Assembly: GCF_002252475.1 (NCBI RefSeq)
Contig: NZ_NNRK01000034.1
Location: forward strand, 914,743-978,742
Length of the DNA: 64,000 bases
From: Brucella rhizosphaerae
Lineage (GTDB): Bacteria > Pseudomonadota > Alphaproteobacteria > Rhizobiales > Rhizobiaceae
Direction of reading: 5' to 3'
This document shows, piece by piece, positions 9,288 through 18,082 of this stretch (within the stretch, counting starts at the first letter, position 1; each line of letters starts with the position of its first letter). The notes under the pieces were generated by a model. The model saw only the letters and a program-made list of their open reading frames with translations, was not told where the DNA came from and did no database searches. A program made the translations under genes and the position numbers.

Positions 9288-9294
9288 TCTACGC

Positions 9295-11454
9295 TCAAAG
9301 TACCGATACTTTGGTGCGTCCCGCGAGAGCCGGAACGGGTGGGGAATGGTGGAATTTGTCGTTAAGCTCCTTGAGCGCTTTTGTGGCGACCGGCGAGAGC
9401 ACACGCGGTGGCGCTACCATCATTTGGTCTGACTTGTCGGTTGCAGCAACTTTGGGTGCGTTCGTTTTTGCTGGAGCCGGGAAGGCTGGTGTAATACCCG
9501 GTATCGGCTTCAACTCGATATTCTGATGGGCATAGCTCATCATTCGCTGCCATGCCATGGCAGGCAGGACGCCGCCTGTCAGATCTTTCATCGGTGTGAA
9601 ATTGTCATTGCCAAACCAGACAGCGGCAGTGAAATTTCCGGTGAAGCCAACAAACCATGCATCGCGATAATTCTGCGTTGTGCCTGTCTTGCCGCCCACG
9701 CGTGTCATCGGCAGTGCTGCGCGACGTGCCGTGCCCCGTTCAGGAACCTGCACCAGCATGGAATTCATTTCAAACGCAGCCTTTTCGGAAAGGGCGCGAT
9801 GGGGTTTGGGTGCATCGCGTGTGAAATCCCACAAAACCTTGCCATCCGACGAAACAATTTGCGTAAACGCGTGACGATTGCCAGCCATGCCGCCGTTCGG
9901 GAACACATTAAAACCCGTTGCCTGGTCCATCACCGTCATTTCAGACGTACCAAGTACCATTGTCTTGTGCGAAGAAATCGGCGATTCCACACCCATGGCC
10001 TTGGTCAGCGCCACGATAGGAGCCGTGGTCAGATGATCACGCGCAAGCCTGACAGGCACAGAGTTCAGTGAACGCACAAGTGCTGTTGTCAAATCAACGC
10101 GACCGGCAAAACTACGACCGTAATTGCGGGGAGACCAGTTGCCCCAACTAATCGGTGCATCGGAAACAATTGTATTGGGCGTCATGCCCTTTTCCATTGC
10201 TGCCGCATAAACATAGGGCTTGAAGGATGATCCTGCCTGCCGTAACGCCCTGGTTGCGCGATTGAACTGACTTTCGCCGTAATCACGGCCGCCGACAAGT
10301 GCGCGTACCGACCCGTCATTGGCAATAACAACAGTTGCAGCTTCGGAAACGTTATATTCTTTGCCGTGTTGCCGAAGGTGAAACTCAAGCGATTCTTCTG
10401 CAGCTTTCTGAATGTTGCGGTCGAGTGTTGTGCGCACAGTCAGCGTGTGTTGCGGCAGCTTTCCTGCAACCTTTTTCACCTCTTCAAAGGCCCAGTCGAG
10501 GAAATAGTCGGGGCTTTCATTTTTGGCGCGGTCGATCACGCTGGCCGGATTGCGGCGCGCAACAGCGACCTGACCGTCGCTCATGAAACCACTCTCAACC
10601 ATATTGGAAAGAACGACATTGGCGCGAGCCCGGGCTGCGGGAAGATTGACGTGCGGCGCGAATTTTGCAGGCGCTTTGAACAAACCCGCCAGCATCGCCG
10701 CTTCGGCAAGGTTCACATCTTTGACGTTCTTACCAAAATAAAACTCCGATGCCGCCGCTATCCCGAAGGTGCCGCCACCCATATAGGCGCGGTCAAGATA
10801 AAGCTGCAGGATTTCCTTTTTGCTCAGGTTGCTTTCGAGCCAAATGGCCAGGAACGCTTCCTTGATCTTGCGTTCGAGGGTGCGCTCATTGGAAAGAAAC
10901 AGATTTTTTGCCAATTGCTGCGTAAGTGTCGAGCCGCCCTGAACGACGCCATTGGCGCGCAGATTTTGGCTTAGCGCACGGCTAAGCCCCCAAAAATCAA
11001 TACCATAATGGTCAAAAAAACGTCGGTCTTCTGTGCCAAGTACGGCCTTGATGACGTGATCGGGAAGTTCATCGATGGGTACAGCTTGCCGATGCAGAAT
11101 CCCGCGCTGACCAAGCTCGTTACCGTAACGGTCGAGGAATGTAACGGCATAGTCGTCCTGCGCGCGCCAGTCCTTTTTTGTTTCCTCGAATGCAGGCAAG
11201 GCAAGCGCCAGCATAACGACAGACCCGATGACGCCAAGCGTAAAGCCTTCATCCAGAACTTCCACGACAAGGCGCCGGAAGCCGCGTACACGAAAGCGTC
11301 GCGAGAAGATGGTGATATTCTCCCACCATTCACGGGCATGAAAACGAAGATTATAGAGACCGGAATCGATCCAGGCATCGAACCCAATCAAACGCGAAAC
11401 CTGGAATGGTTTGCGTTTTTGCTCTTCAGAATCTTTTTTCGCCGTTTTACGCAT
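9295..11454 (-). CDS. PBP1A-type bifunctional penicillin-binding protein
   Basis: This class A penicillin-binding protein polymerises lipid II (GT51 domain) and cross-links peptides (transpeptidase). It has a cytoplasmic N-terminus, one membrane segment (GVIGSVVMLALALPAF), a GT51 domain with the catalytic Glu in GTEDRRFFDHYGID and GGSTLTQQLAKNL, then the transpeptidase motifs SSFK, SLNS and KTGTTQ. From ATG at 11454 it has 719 residues; longer starts at 11505 (ATG) or 11508 (TTG) exist, but no start has a strong ribosome-binding site. It heads an operon with DUF1214 and DUF1254 proteins. The C-terminus is a Pro/Ala/Lys-rich tail. Confidence 0.93.
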   Translation of the reverse strand: MRKTAKKDSEEQKRKPFQVSRLIGFDAWIDSGLYNLRFHAREWWENITIFSRRFRVRGFRRLVVEVLDEGFTLGVIGSVVMLALALPAFEETKKDWRAQDDYAVTFLDRYGNELGQRGILHRQAVPIDELPDHVIKAVLGTEDRRFFDHYGIDFWGLSRALSQNLRANGVVQGGSTLTQQLAKNLFLSNERTLERKIKEAFLAIWLESNLSKKEILQLYLDRAYMGGGTFGIAAASEFYFGKNVKDVNLAEAAMLAGLFKAPAKFAPHVNLPAARARANVVLSNMVESGFMSDGQVAVARRNPASVIDRAKNESPDYFLDWAFEEVKKVAGKLPQHTLTVRTTLDRNIQKAAEESLEFHLRQHGKEYNVSEAATVVIANDGSVRALVGGRDYGESQFNRATRALRQAGSSFKPYVYAAAMEKGMTPNTIVSDAPISWGNWSPRNYGRSFAGRVDLTTALVRSLNSVPVRLARDHLTTAPIVALTKAMGVESPISSHKTMVLGTSEMTVMDQATGFNVFPNGGMAGNRHAFTQIVSSDGKVLWDFTRDAPKPHRALSEKAAFEMNSMLVQVPERGTARRAALPMTRVGGKTGTTQNYRDAWFVGFTGNFTAAVWFGNDNFTPMKDLTGGVLPAMAWQRMMSYAHQNIELKPIPGITPAFPAPAKTNAPKVAATDKSDQMMVAPPRVLSPVATKALKELNDKFHHSPPVPALAGRTKVSVL

Positions 11455-11600
11455 GAACTCTACTTCGGCACCGTGAGGATTGGGAGATGAGCAAAACCTG
11501 CCCATCAATCATAACAGATTAATAAGCGATAACTCACGTTAATTAGTAAACAGACTTCATAAATCTTTTGGGAAAATAATCTTTAATAGGAAAATAGTCC

Positions 11601-11629
11601 TTGACGGCGTAACGGTCATTTGCTATCCA
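11601..11629 (+). promoter_or_regulatory. Candidate sigma-70-type promoter of the GTA cluster
   Basis: TTGACG at 11601-11606 and TATCCA at 11624-11629 are separated by 17 bases. It lies about 140 bases upstream of the first GTA gene and points toward it. This is a motif match only. Confidence 0.4.
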
Positions 11630-11656
11630 TTAGATACAGTCAAGAAAGTGTGACTG

Positions 11657-11734
11657 TTGCCGATAACTGCCTCGATACCCCCGGCTTTATCGGCAATGCA
11701 AAACCCCGGAAGCAAATTGCTTTCGGGGTTTTGC
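11657..11734 (+). promoter_or_regulatory. Two tandem hairpins in the GTA leader
   Basis: The first inverted repeat has perfect 10-base arms, TTGCCGATAA at 11657-11666 and its complement at 11687-11696. The second has 16-base arms at 11698-11713 and 11719-11734 (GCAAAACCCCGGAAGC with one mismatch), with a 5-base loop. The second resembles an intrinsic terminator, although its T residues lie within the stem rather than in a tail. Both sit between the candidate promoter and terS, so they could form a terminator or attenuator controlling the cluster, or mark its border. Confidence 0.6.
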
Positions 11735-11768
11735 GTAAAAGGGGCAGGGCTGACTGGGTAGAGCTTTT

Positions 11769-12281
11769 TTGAGAACGCGAAATGAGGACGAGCGCCGCGA
11801 GGCGCGGGTCAGGCTGGCTTTTCGCCTGCAAACGAAACACGATATAGCATGGGCGGAAGTTGCGCAGTTGATGGGGCTTTCCGAGAAAACCTATCGTGAT
11901 CGCATCCGTCGTCTTGGTCTGAAAGATCCAGGCCTCAACAGACCGTCGGGAGCGGAAAGCGCTCTTCAACGCTTACAAACGGAATTGAATAAGCTGATCG
12001 ATGGCGAAGATCTGCCGGATAAGAGCAAGGCTGAAGCGCTGATGGCGCTGGCTAAAGCTGTTAAGACTGTCGGTGATCTTGCTTCTGAAGCAGCGCCATC
12101 TGATCAGGATCACAACAACGGTCCGGTGTTGAGCCTGAGTGAAGTCAGACAGGCTGTAGCACGTATAGACAGGAGAATTGAGGAACTTGCACAAAGACGC
12201 GCGCGGGAAACCCTGGGCGGCGGGCTTGACGCAACAACAGATAATGGCGGCGGAACGCGAATGGCTGATCCAGGCGCGTGA
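11769..12281 (+). CDS. Putative GTA small terminase (gp1-like)
   Basis: A 170-residue soluble protein with an N-terminal helix-turn-helix-like segment (AWAEVAQLMGLSEKTYRDRIRRLG) and a helical C-terminal half. It directly precedes the large terminase gene, with a 104-base overlap if the longest terminase start is used, which is the position of the TerS gene g1 of the R. capsulatus GTA. The only start in frame with the opening is TTG at 11769. TerS function (recognising DNA and presenting it to TerL) is inferred from position and the HTH; sequence similarity between TerS proteins is low. Confidence 0.6.
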   Translation: MRTRNEDERREARVRLAFRLQTKHDIAWAEVAQLMGLSEKTYRDRIRRLGLKDPGLNRPSGAESALQRLQTELNKLIDGEDLPDKSKAEALMALAKAVKTVGDLASEAAPSDQDHNNGPVLSLSEVRQAVARIDRRIEELAQRRARETLGGGLDATTDNGGGTRMADPGA

Positions 12282-13479
12282 TGCGCAATTGCCCCCATCG
12301 GGTGACTGGCGGGTCTGGCTAATCCTTGGCGGACGCGGTTCCGGCAAGACAAGGGCCGGTGCCGAGTGGGTCTCTGGTATGGCTCTGGGGTTTGCGCCTT
12401 TTGCTGCGCGAGCGTGTGGTCATATAGCACTTGTCGGCGAGACCTACGCCGATGCACGCGAGGTGATGGTAGATGGTCCGTCGGGCATTCTGTCCGTCTC
12501 ACGTGCCAGTCGGCCACGCTATGAAACAACACGGCGGCGGCTTCTCTGGGATAATGGTGCCGTGGCGTCGCTCTATTCTTCCGAAGACCCGGACGGGTTG
12601 CGGGGTCCTCAGTTCGATGCTGCATGGTGTGATGAACTGGCGAAATGGAAAAACCCGCAAGCCACGTGGGACATGTTGCAGTTTGGACTCAGACTGGGAG
12701 ATTTTCCGCGTCAGGTCGTGACGACGACGCCCCGAGCGGTGCCGTTGCTGAAAACGCTGATGACTGACAATTCAGTTGCCATGACACACATGCGAACATC
12801 AGAAAATGCTGGAAATCTAGCCGATGGCTTCATGCAGACCATCAATCAGCGTTATGCCGGAACGCGGCTTGGACGGCAGGAACTTGATGGCGAACTGATA
12901 GAAGAACGCGCGGGTGCTTTGTGGTCGCGGGCGCGGATCGAGCAATGTTTTGAGCCGGTCGCACCTGAGCTGGTACGTATTCTGGTGGCGATTGATCCGC
13001 CTGCTTCGTCCGGCAAGTCGTCTGATGCCTGCGGAATCGTCGTTGCTGGCATTGATGAACATGGCATTGGTCATGTGCTTGCTGATGAAAGCATGTCCAT
13101 GGCCAAGCCGCATCAATGGGCGCGTCGTGCAATTGCGCTCTATCACACCTATGAGGCGGATGCGATTTTGGCCGAGGTCAATCAGGGGGGCGAGATGGTC
13201 GCAGCTGTTCTTGCGGCCGAAGATGCGTCTGTACCGGTTCTGATGCGGAGGGCATCTCGTGGCAAGTGGTTGCGCGCTGAACCCGTCGCGGCGCTCTATG
13301 AGCAAGACCGAGTGCGGCATGCCGGGCGATTTCCAGCACTTGAGGATGAGATGTGCGACTTCGCGCCGGAAGGATTATCGAGCGGGCGCTCGCCGGATCG
13401 TCTCGATGCGCTGGTCTGGGCTTTGGGCGAATTGATGCACCATACAGACCGAAAGCCGCGCATTCGCCGCTTTGGTTGA
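12178..13479 (+). CDS. GTA/phage terminase large subunit (gp2)
   Basis: TerL is the motor that pumps DNA into the prohead and cuts it. The ATPase domain shows Walker A GGRGSGKT (residues 51-58 from the longest start), Walker B with FDAAWCDELAKW, and a coupling motif TTTPRAVPLLK. The nuclease domain has acidic residues in VAIDPPAS, ILAEVNQGG and SPDRLDALVWAL. Length about 430 residues matches GTA-type TerL. The start is uncertain: TTG at 12178 or ATG at 12244; both leave the Walker A region intact. Confidence 0.93.
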   Translation: MRNLHKDARGKPWAAGLTQQQIMAAEREWLIQARDAQLPPSGDWRVWLILGGRGSGKTRAGAEWVSGMALGFAPFAARACGHIALVGETYADAREVMVDGPSGILSVSRASRPRYETTRRRLLWDNGAVASLYSSEDPDGLRGPQFDAAWCDELAKWKNPQATWDMLQFGLRLGDFPRQVVTTTPRAVPLLKTLMTDNSVAMTHMRTSENAGNLADGFMQTINQRYAGTRLGRQELDGELIEERAGALWSRARIEQCFEPVAPELVRILVAIDPPASSGKSSDACGIVVAGIDEHGIGHVLADESMSMAKPHQWARRAIALYHTYEADAILAEVNQGGEMVAAVLAAEDASVPVLMRRASRGKWLRAEPVAALYEQDRVRHAGRFPALEDEMCDFAPEGLSSGRSPDRLDALVWALGELMHHTDRKPRIRRFG

Positions 13480-13507
13480 AAATTCAGATAAATTGGAGAG
13501 CCGATAT

Positions 13508-14701
13508 ATGGCGTGGAACTGGCCGTGGCGCAGAAGTGCCGCGAATGCGCCCTCGCATTCTTATGACGGGCGACAGACGAAAATGGCGAGCGGCTTTGTG
13601 GCCTTGCATATGGAACGTGGGCCTTCATGGATCGCGCGGGATTATACATCGCTCGCTCGCGAGGGTTTTATGCGCAATCCCGTGGCACACCGTTGCGTAA
13701 GGTTGATCGCGGAAGCTGCAAGCAACGTGCCCTGGTTGCTTTATGAAGGCACCACGGAACATGAGATACATCCATTGCTGGATCTCATAGCAAAGCCGCA
13801 GGGAGGATTGGATGGCAGTAGTTTCTTCGAGAGGCTTTACGGCCATCTGCTGATCTCCGGCAATGCCTATGTAGAACGTGTCGATCTGCCAAGCGGCCGA
13901 ATGGAGTTGCATCTGTTGCGTCCAGAGAGGGTAACGCTTGAAACGTCGAGCGATGGCTGGCCACAGTCGCTGGTTTATCGTTCCGCGAATTCGAGCAGAA
14001 CCGTCTCTCTTTTAGGATCAGCTCCTTCCGGGCTGCACCTCAAATTGTTCCATCCGCTGGATGATCATTACGGTTTTCCGCCACTGGAAGCAGCCCTTAT
14101 GGCGCTCGATATTCACAACGCGGCTGGTGCTTGGAACAAGGCCCTGCTGGATAATTCCGCTCGCCCTTCCGGCGCACTTGTCTATGCGCCGAAAGACGGC
14201 GGAAATCTGACAGAAGAGCAATTCGAGCGGCTGAAGGTTGAACTGGAGGAAGGCTATACGGGTGCATCAGGCGCAGGACGACCGTTACTTCTCGAAGGCG
14301 GGCTCGACTGGAAAGCCATGGGCTACAGTCCGCAGGATATGGATTTCATGGAAGCAAAAAATGGTGCCGCCCGTGACATCACGCTTGCTTTTGGCGTGCC
14401 ACCAATGCTGCTCGGCATACCGGGCGACAATACCTATGCCAATTATGCCGAAGCCAATCGGGCCTTCTATCGCCTGACTGTGTTGCCACTGATCAACCGC
14501 ACGGCGAAAGCACTGGGCTGCTGGCTTGGGCCGCTGTTTGGCGATGATCTCAGGCTTGAACATGATGCTGATCGGGTTGAGGGGCTGTCACTTGAACGCG
14601 AGTCCTTGTGGCGGCGCGTCTCAGAGGCTTCGTTCCTGAGCGATGATGAAAAACGTGATGCGGTTGGCTATCAGCCGCGTGCAGAAAGGAGAACGCCATG
14701 A
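13508..14701 (+). CDS. HK97-family portal protein (GTA gp3)
   Basis: The portal forms the dodecameric DNA entry ring at one capsid vertex. The roughly 397-residue protein has the family features: an N-terminal MAWNWPWRR segment, YTSLAREGFMRNPVAHRCVR, a core with HLLISGNAYVERV, KLFHPLDDHYGFPPLEAAL, and PPMLLGIPGDNTYANYAEAN near the C-terminus. ATG at 13508 has GGAGAG 8 bases upstream and is preferred to the in-frame start at 13472. It overlaps the next gene by 4 bases (ATGA). Confidence 0.93.
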   Translation: MAWNWPWRRSAANAPSHSYDGRQTKMASGFVALHMERGPSWIARDYTSLAREGFMRNPVAHRCVRLIAEAASNVPWLLYEGTTEHEIHPLLDLIAKPQGGLDGSSFFERLYGHLLISGNAYVERVDLPSGRMELHLLRPERVTLETSSDGWPQSLVYRSANSSRTVSLLGSAPSGLHLKLFHPLDDHYGFPPLEAALMALDIHNAAGAWNKALLDNSARPSGALVYAPKDGGNLTEEQFERLKVELEEGYTGASGAGRPLLLEGGLDWKAMGYSPQDMDFMEAKNGAARDITLAFGVPPMLLGIPGDNTYANYAEANRAFYRLTVLPLINRTAKALGCWLGPLFGDDLRLEHDADRVEGLSLERESLWRRVSEASFLSDDEKRDAVGYQPRAERRTP

Positions 14702-15075
14702 GCAATCTGAGCGAAACCGTTCTGACTTCTGATGCGACATTGGTGTGGTTCGCAAAAATTGCAGGGGCGGTAGCTGGGTCTGCAGTTTCGCTGGCTTACA
14801 TGCTGCCGAACGGCAAGCGTGAGGCTGCAATCCGTTTCGCGGTGGGCATCATATGCGGCATGGTTTTTGGCGGCGCGGCTGGCGTGAAAATCGCCGAGAC
14901 ATTGTCGCTCGAGGCTCTGCTTGGACGCGCGGAACTGATGTTGATGGGATCGACAGCGGCCAGCCTTGCTGCGTGGTCTGCGCTGGGTATTCTCAAGCGC
15001 TTCGCTGAGCGTGCCAAGCAGGCATCGCTTCCCGGAATTCCATTTTCTGAGAGGAACAGGAATGGCAAATCCTGA
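14698..15075 (+). CDS. DUF6107-like membrane protein of the GTA cluster
   Basis: 125 residues with three hydrophobic segments (about 19-36, 46-64, 82-99) separated by short charged loops. It sits between portal and prohead protease, the position taken in Hyphomicrobiales GTA-like clusters by the DUF6107 family; the family name is from position and length as much as sequence. Translationally coupled on both sides (ATGA with the portal gene and a 14-base overlap with the protease). A membrane protein at this place is odd for a capsid module; its role is unknown. Confidence 0.65.
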   Translation: MSNLSETVLTSDATLVWFAKIAGAVAGSAVSLAYMLPNGKREAAIRFAVGIICGMVFGGAAGVKIAETLSLEALLGRAELMLMGSTAASLAAWSALGILKRFAERAKQASLPGIPFSERNRNGKS

Positions 15076-15742
15076 ATTCAGGCTTGAAACCAAGCGCGCC
15101 TCTCTTGCGCTGGAAGAGGTTGAACTTGACGGCAGCTTCTCAGGCTATGCCAGTGTCTTTGGTCTGGCCGATCTGGGCAATGACGTCATCGAAAAGGGTG
15201 CTTTTGCGAAGTCGCTGTCATCCCGAAAGTCTTCCGGGGTGCGGATGCTCTGGCAACACGATGCTGCGGAGCCGATAGGCGTTTGGACGGCTATCAGTGA
15301 AGATGCACGTGGGCTTTATGTCGAGGGCAGGCTTGCCAAAGGTGTCGCGCGGGCTCGCGAAGCACTGGAGCTGATGCGCGCTGGCGGGCTTGATGGGCTG
15401 TCCATCGGTTTTCGCACAGTCAAGGCGCGCAAGGATGCACGCACCGGCTTGCGCCACATTGTTGAAGCGGATCTCTGGGAAATCTCGGTGGTTACGTTTC
15501 CGATGCTCCCACAGGCGCGCATTAATAATCTGAAGGCGGATTTGCCAACTGTCAGACAGTTTGAACGCTGGCTCACGCGGGATGCGGGGCTGAGCCGTTC
15601 CGCTGCACGCACGGTGATAGCAAAAGGCTATGCCGCGCTTGCAGCTTTTCACGACAGGGGCGGGCGGGAAGCCATCCAGTCAGACGACGCAGGTCTCGCA
15701 CAGCGTATGCGCGCCGCCTGCAACATGATGTCTCTTAATTAA
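15062..15742 (+). CDS. HK97-family prohead protease (GTA gp4)
   Basis: The enzyme trims the capsid delta domain during head maturation. The 226-residue protein has the family pattern: GSFSGYASVFGLADLGNDVIEKGAF, the probable catalytic His in RMLWQHDAAEPIG, and the Ser in GGLDGLSIGFRT, followed by LWEISVVTFPMLPQA. A C-terminal extension of about 60 residues follows. ATG at 15062 has GAGGAACAGG just upstream and is chosen over earlier in-frame ATGs that would read into the preceding gene. Confidence 0.93.
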   Translation: MANPEFRLETKRASLALEEVELDGSFSGYASVFGLADLGNDVIEKGAFAKSLSSRKSSGVRMLWQHDAAEPIGVWTAISEDARGLYVEGRLAKGVARAREALELMRAGGLDGLSIGFRTVKARKDARTGLRHIVEADLWEISVVTFPMLPQARINNLKADLPTVRQFERWLTRDAGLSRSAARTVIAKGYAALAAFHDRGGREAIQSDDAGLAQRMRAACNMMSLN

Positions 15743-15754
15743 ACAGGATCCAAA

Positions 15755-17029
15755 ATGAGAAATATTCATACAATCCCGCTCGAAACCAAGAGCGTGGAAA
15801 CGAAGGCGCTTGGCTCTAACCTTGGCAATGACGGTGATGTGTCGGAAGCTTTCGACGAGTTCATGACAGCATTCTCGGCTTTTCGTGATGCAAACGATGA
15901 GCGTCTGAAGAAGGTCGAAAAAAGTGCTGATGTTGATGTGCTTTTGCGCGAGAAGGTTGATCGTATCAACCGTTCGCTTGATGAGCAGAAGCAGGCGCTT
16001 GATCAATATGTGCTGAAAAGTGCTCGCCCTGCGATGGGCAAGAATATGCCTTTGGCCAATGTCGAACATAAGCAGGCTTTCGATGGGTATGTTCGTCGCG
16101 GCGATGAACAGACGCTGCGTGGCATTGAACTGAAAGCGCATTCTTATGCTTTGGGTCCTGATGGCGGCTATCTTGTTCCGGCGGAACTCGAAACAGAAAT
16201 CGGTCGCAGACTGGCAGTGCTTTCGCCGATCCGTGGCATATCCAGTGTACGTCAGGTCTCAGGCGCTATCCTGAAAAAGCCGTTCTCGGTGAGTGGCCCT
16301 GCAACGGGCTGGGTTGGTGAAACCGATGCGCGTCCACAAACGGCATCGGCAAAGCTTGCGGAACTCCAGTTCCCGACGATGGAAATCTACGCCATGCCAG
16401 CAGCAACTTCATCGCTGCTCGACGATGGGGCCATCAATGTCGAACAGTGGATTGCTGAAGAAGTAGAAGCAGCCTTTGCTGAACAGGAAAGCGCTGCTTT
16501 CATCACAGGAAATGGTGTGAACAAGCCGACGGGTTTCCTCAGCTACGATACTGTGGAAGATGCAAGCTGGGCGTGGGGCAAGATTGGTCATATCGCAACC
16601 GGCGTTGACGGCGCTCTTCCTACTTCCGATCCGTCCGATAAGCTCATTGAACTTATCTACGCGCTGAAGGCGGGTTATCGTCAGAACGCGAATTTTGTCA
16701 TGAACCGCAAGACCCAGAGCGTGTTACGCAAGCTCAAAGATGCGGACGGAAATTATCTCTGGCAGCCGCCCGCAGCCGTTGGTGAAAAGGCATCGCTGAT
16801 GGGCTTTGGTCTGGTCGAGGCCGAGCATATGCCGGACATTGTTGCCGGCAGCACACCAATTGCTTTCGGTGATTTCGAGCGTGGTTATCTGGTCGTGGAC
16901 CGTATCGGTGTTCGTGTTTTACGCGACCCATATTCCGCCAAACCATATGTGCTGTTCTACACCACCAAACGTGTAGGCGGTGGCGTACAGGATTTCGATG
17001 CAATCAAGCTTCTGAAGTTCGCAGCCTAA
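15755..17029 (+). CDS. HK97-fold major capsid protein (GTA gp5)
   Basis: The main shell protein of the particle. The first 100 residues are a helical, charged scaffolding-like delta domain (FDEFMTAFSAFRDANDERLK, then RINRSLDEQKQALDQ), followed by the HK97 core: LGPDGGYLVPAELETEIGR, then ISSVRQVSGAILKKP, GWVGETDARPQT, AFITGNGVNKPTGFL and FGDFERGYLVVDR. Total 424 residues, as in GTA capsid proteins. A hairpin terminator follows within 10 bases of the stop, which sets it apart from the coupled tail genes downstream. Confidence 0.95.
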   Translation: MRNIHTIPLETKSVETKALGSNLGNDGDVSEAFDEFMTAFSAFRDANDERLKKVEKSADVDVLLREKVDRINRSLDEQKQALDQYVLKSARPAMGKNMPLANVEHKQAFDGYVRRGDEQTLRGIELKAHSYALGPDGGYLVPAELETEIGRRLAVLSPIRGISSVRQVSGAILKKPFSVSGPATGWVGETDARPQTASAKLAELQFPTMEIYAMPAATSSLLDDGAINVEQWIAEEVEAAFAEQESAAFITGNGVNKPTGFLSYDTVEDASWAWGKIGHIATGVDGALPTSDPSDKLIELIYALKAGYRQNANFVMNRKTQSVLRKLKDADGNYLWQPPAAVGEKASLMGFGLVEAEHMPDIVAGSTPIAFGDFERGYLVVDRIGVRVLRDPYSAKPYVLFYTTKRVGGGVQDFDAIKLLKFAA

Positions 17030-17034
17030 TTCGT

Positions 17035-17061
17035 ATGACAGCGGGTTTGCTGTCATTTTTT
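17035..17061 (+). terminator. Intrinsic terminator after the capsid gene
   Basis: An 8-base stem, ATGACAGC at 17035-17042 and its complement at 17049-17056, with a 6-base loop, is followed directly by a T run (17056-17061). It lies inside the GTA operon between capsid and connector genes, so it may lower transcription of the tail genes relative to the head genes. Confidence 0.7.
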
Positions 17062-17186
17062 ACAGCGCATATCGGGAAAACCCTGCTGATTTTTGCAGCT
17101 AGATTCAGTTCGCGAACACGTTGAATCTTTTTCTGGGTTGTCATGCGTAACTGTCTGATTTGAGAGTTATTTTAAGGGGAAAATGA

Positions 17187-17747
17187 ATGACAATGTTTCT
17201 TGTCACGCCACCGGCGCTCGAGCCAGTGACGATCGCCGACGCACGTGCATTTTTGCGGATTTCCACCGAGAGCGAAGACGACATTTTGCGTCGTCTGGTG
17301 AAAACGGCACGTGAGCTTGTGGAAGCCGATACGGGGCTGGCACTCATCGATCAGACTTGGCGTTTACGGGTGGATCGCTGGCCGCGTTCCGGGCGTCTGG
17401 CGTTGTTCAAGTATCCGGCTAAAGCGGTGACGGCGGTGGTTGCCTATCAGCCGGATGGTACCGCCATCAGCATGGAACCCGGGGAATTCATGCTACAACA
17501 TGGTCGTCGCCCACAGCGCGTCTACATGGCACAATATCCTGACGCGCAATGTTTCTGTGGTCTTGAGGTGGATTTCATCGCTGGGTTCGGGGAAACAGGC
17601 GTCGAAGTGCCAGATGCGATCAAGCAGGCGATACTCACCTTGACCGCCCATCTTTATGAGAACCGCGCTGGCCTTGACAGCAAGCAGGCAGAACTTCCGC
17701 CGATGGTTGGCCAGATGGTGGATAGCTGGCGACACATATCCCTATGA
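17187..17747 (+). CDS. Head-tail connector / adaptor (GTA gp6-like)
   Basis: A 186-residue protein of the phage head-tail connector type. The N-terminus (LEPVTIADARAFLRI, then EDDILRRLVKTARELVEADTG) matches the connector fold of gp6-like proteins; the C-terminus has a typical KQAILTLTAHLYENR helix. It binds below the portal ring. It lies at the position of g6 in the RcGTA cluster and is coupled to the next gene by a 4-base overlap. A further promoter may exist in the 126 bases between the capsid terminator and this gene. Confidence 0.85.
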   Translation: MTMFLVTPPALEPVTIADARAFLRISTESEDDILRRLVKTARELVEADTGLALIDQTWRLRVDRWPRSGRLALFKYPAKAVTAVVAYQPDGTAISMEPGEFMLQHGRRPQRVYMAQYPDAQCFCGLEVDFIAGFGETGVEVPDAIKQAILTLTAHLYENRAGLDSKQAELPPMVGQMVDSWRHISL

Positions 17748-18082
17748 ACAATGTGCTGTTTATTGATCCAGGCCAGCTCTCAGTCGAGTTGGCCCTGGAG
17801 GCCATGCATCCGGTTGCAGATGGCATGGGTGGCTATAATCAAACATGGTCGGAAATCGCGACTGTATGGGGGCATATCGAACCCATATCGAGCAGTCAGA
17901 AAGATTTTGGCATTCGCCCACGTCCTGAGATAACGCATCGAATTCTGGTGCGCTATCGCGCGGACATTTCATCTGATCAGCGTTTGCGTAAAGGCGGACG
18001 CATCTTTGTGTTGCGATCAGTGCACGATCCCGATGAAAGCGAGCGCTATCTCATCTGCCTGGCGGTGGAGGAGGGGCGATGA
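17744..18082 (+). CDS. Phage head closure protein (GTA gp7-like)
   Basis: 112 residues with the head closure / SPP1 gp16-like beta-barrel pattern: TVWGHIEPISSSQKDFG, ITHRILVRYRADISSDQRL, GGRIFVLRSVHDPDES, YLICLAVEEG. This protein closes the filled head and joins it to the tail. It is translationally coupled to both neighbours by ATGA overlaps. The N-terminal 25 residues carry a longer lead than usual. Confidence 0.85.
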   Translation: MNNVLFIDPGQLSVELALEAMHPVADGMGGYNQTWSEIATVWGHIEPISSSQKDFGIRPRPEITHRILVRYRADISSDQRLRKGGRIFVLRSVHDPDESERYLICLAVEEGR

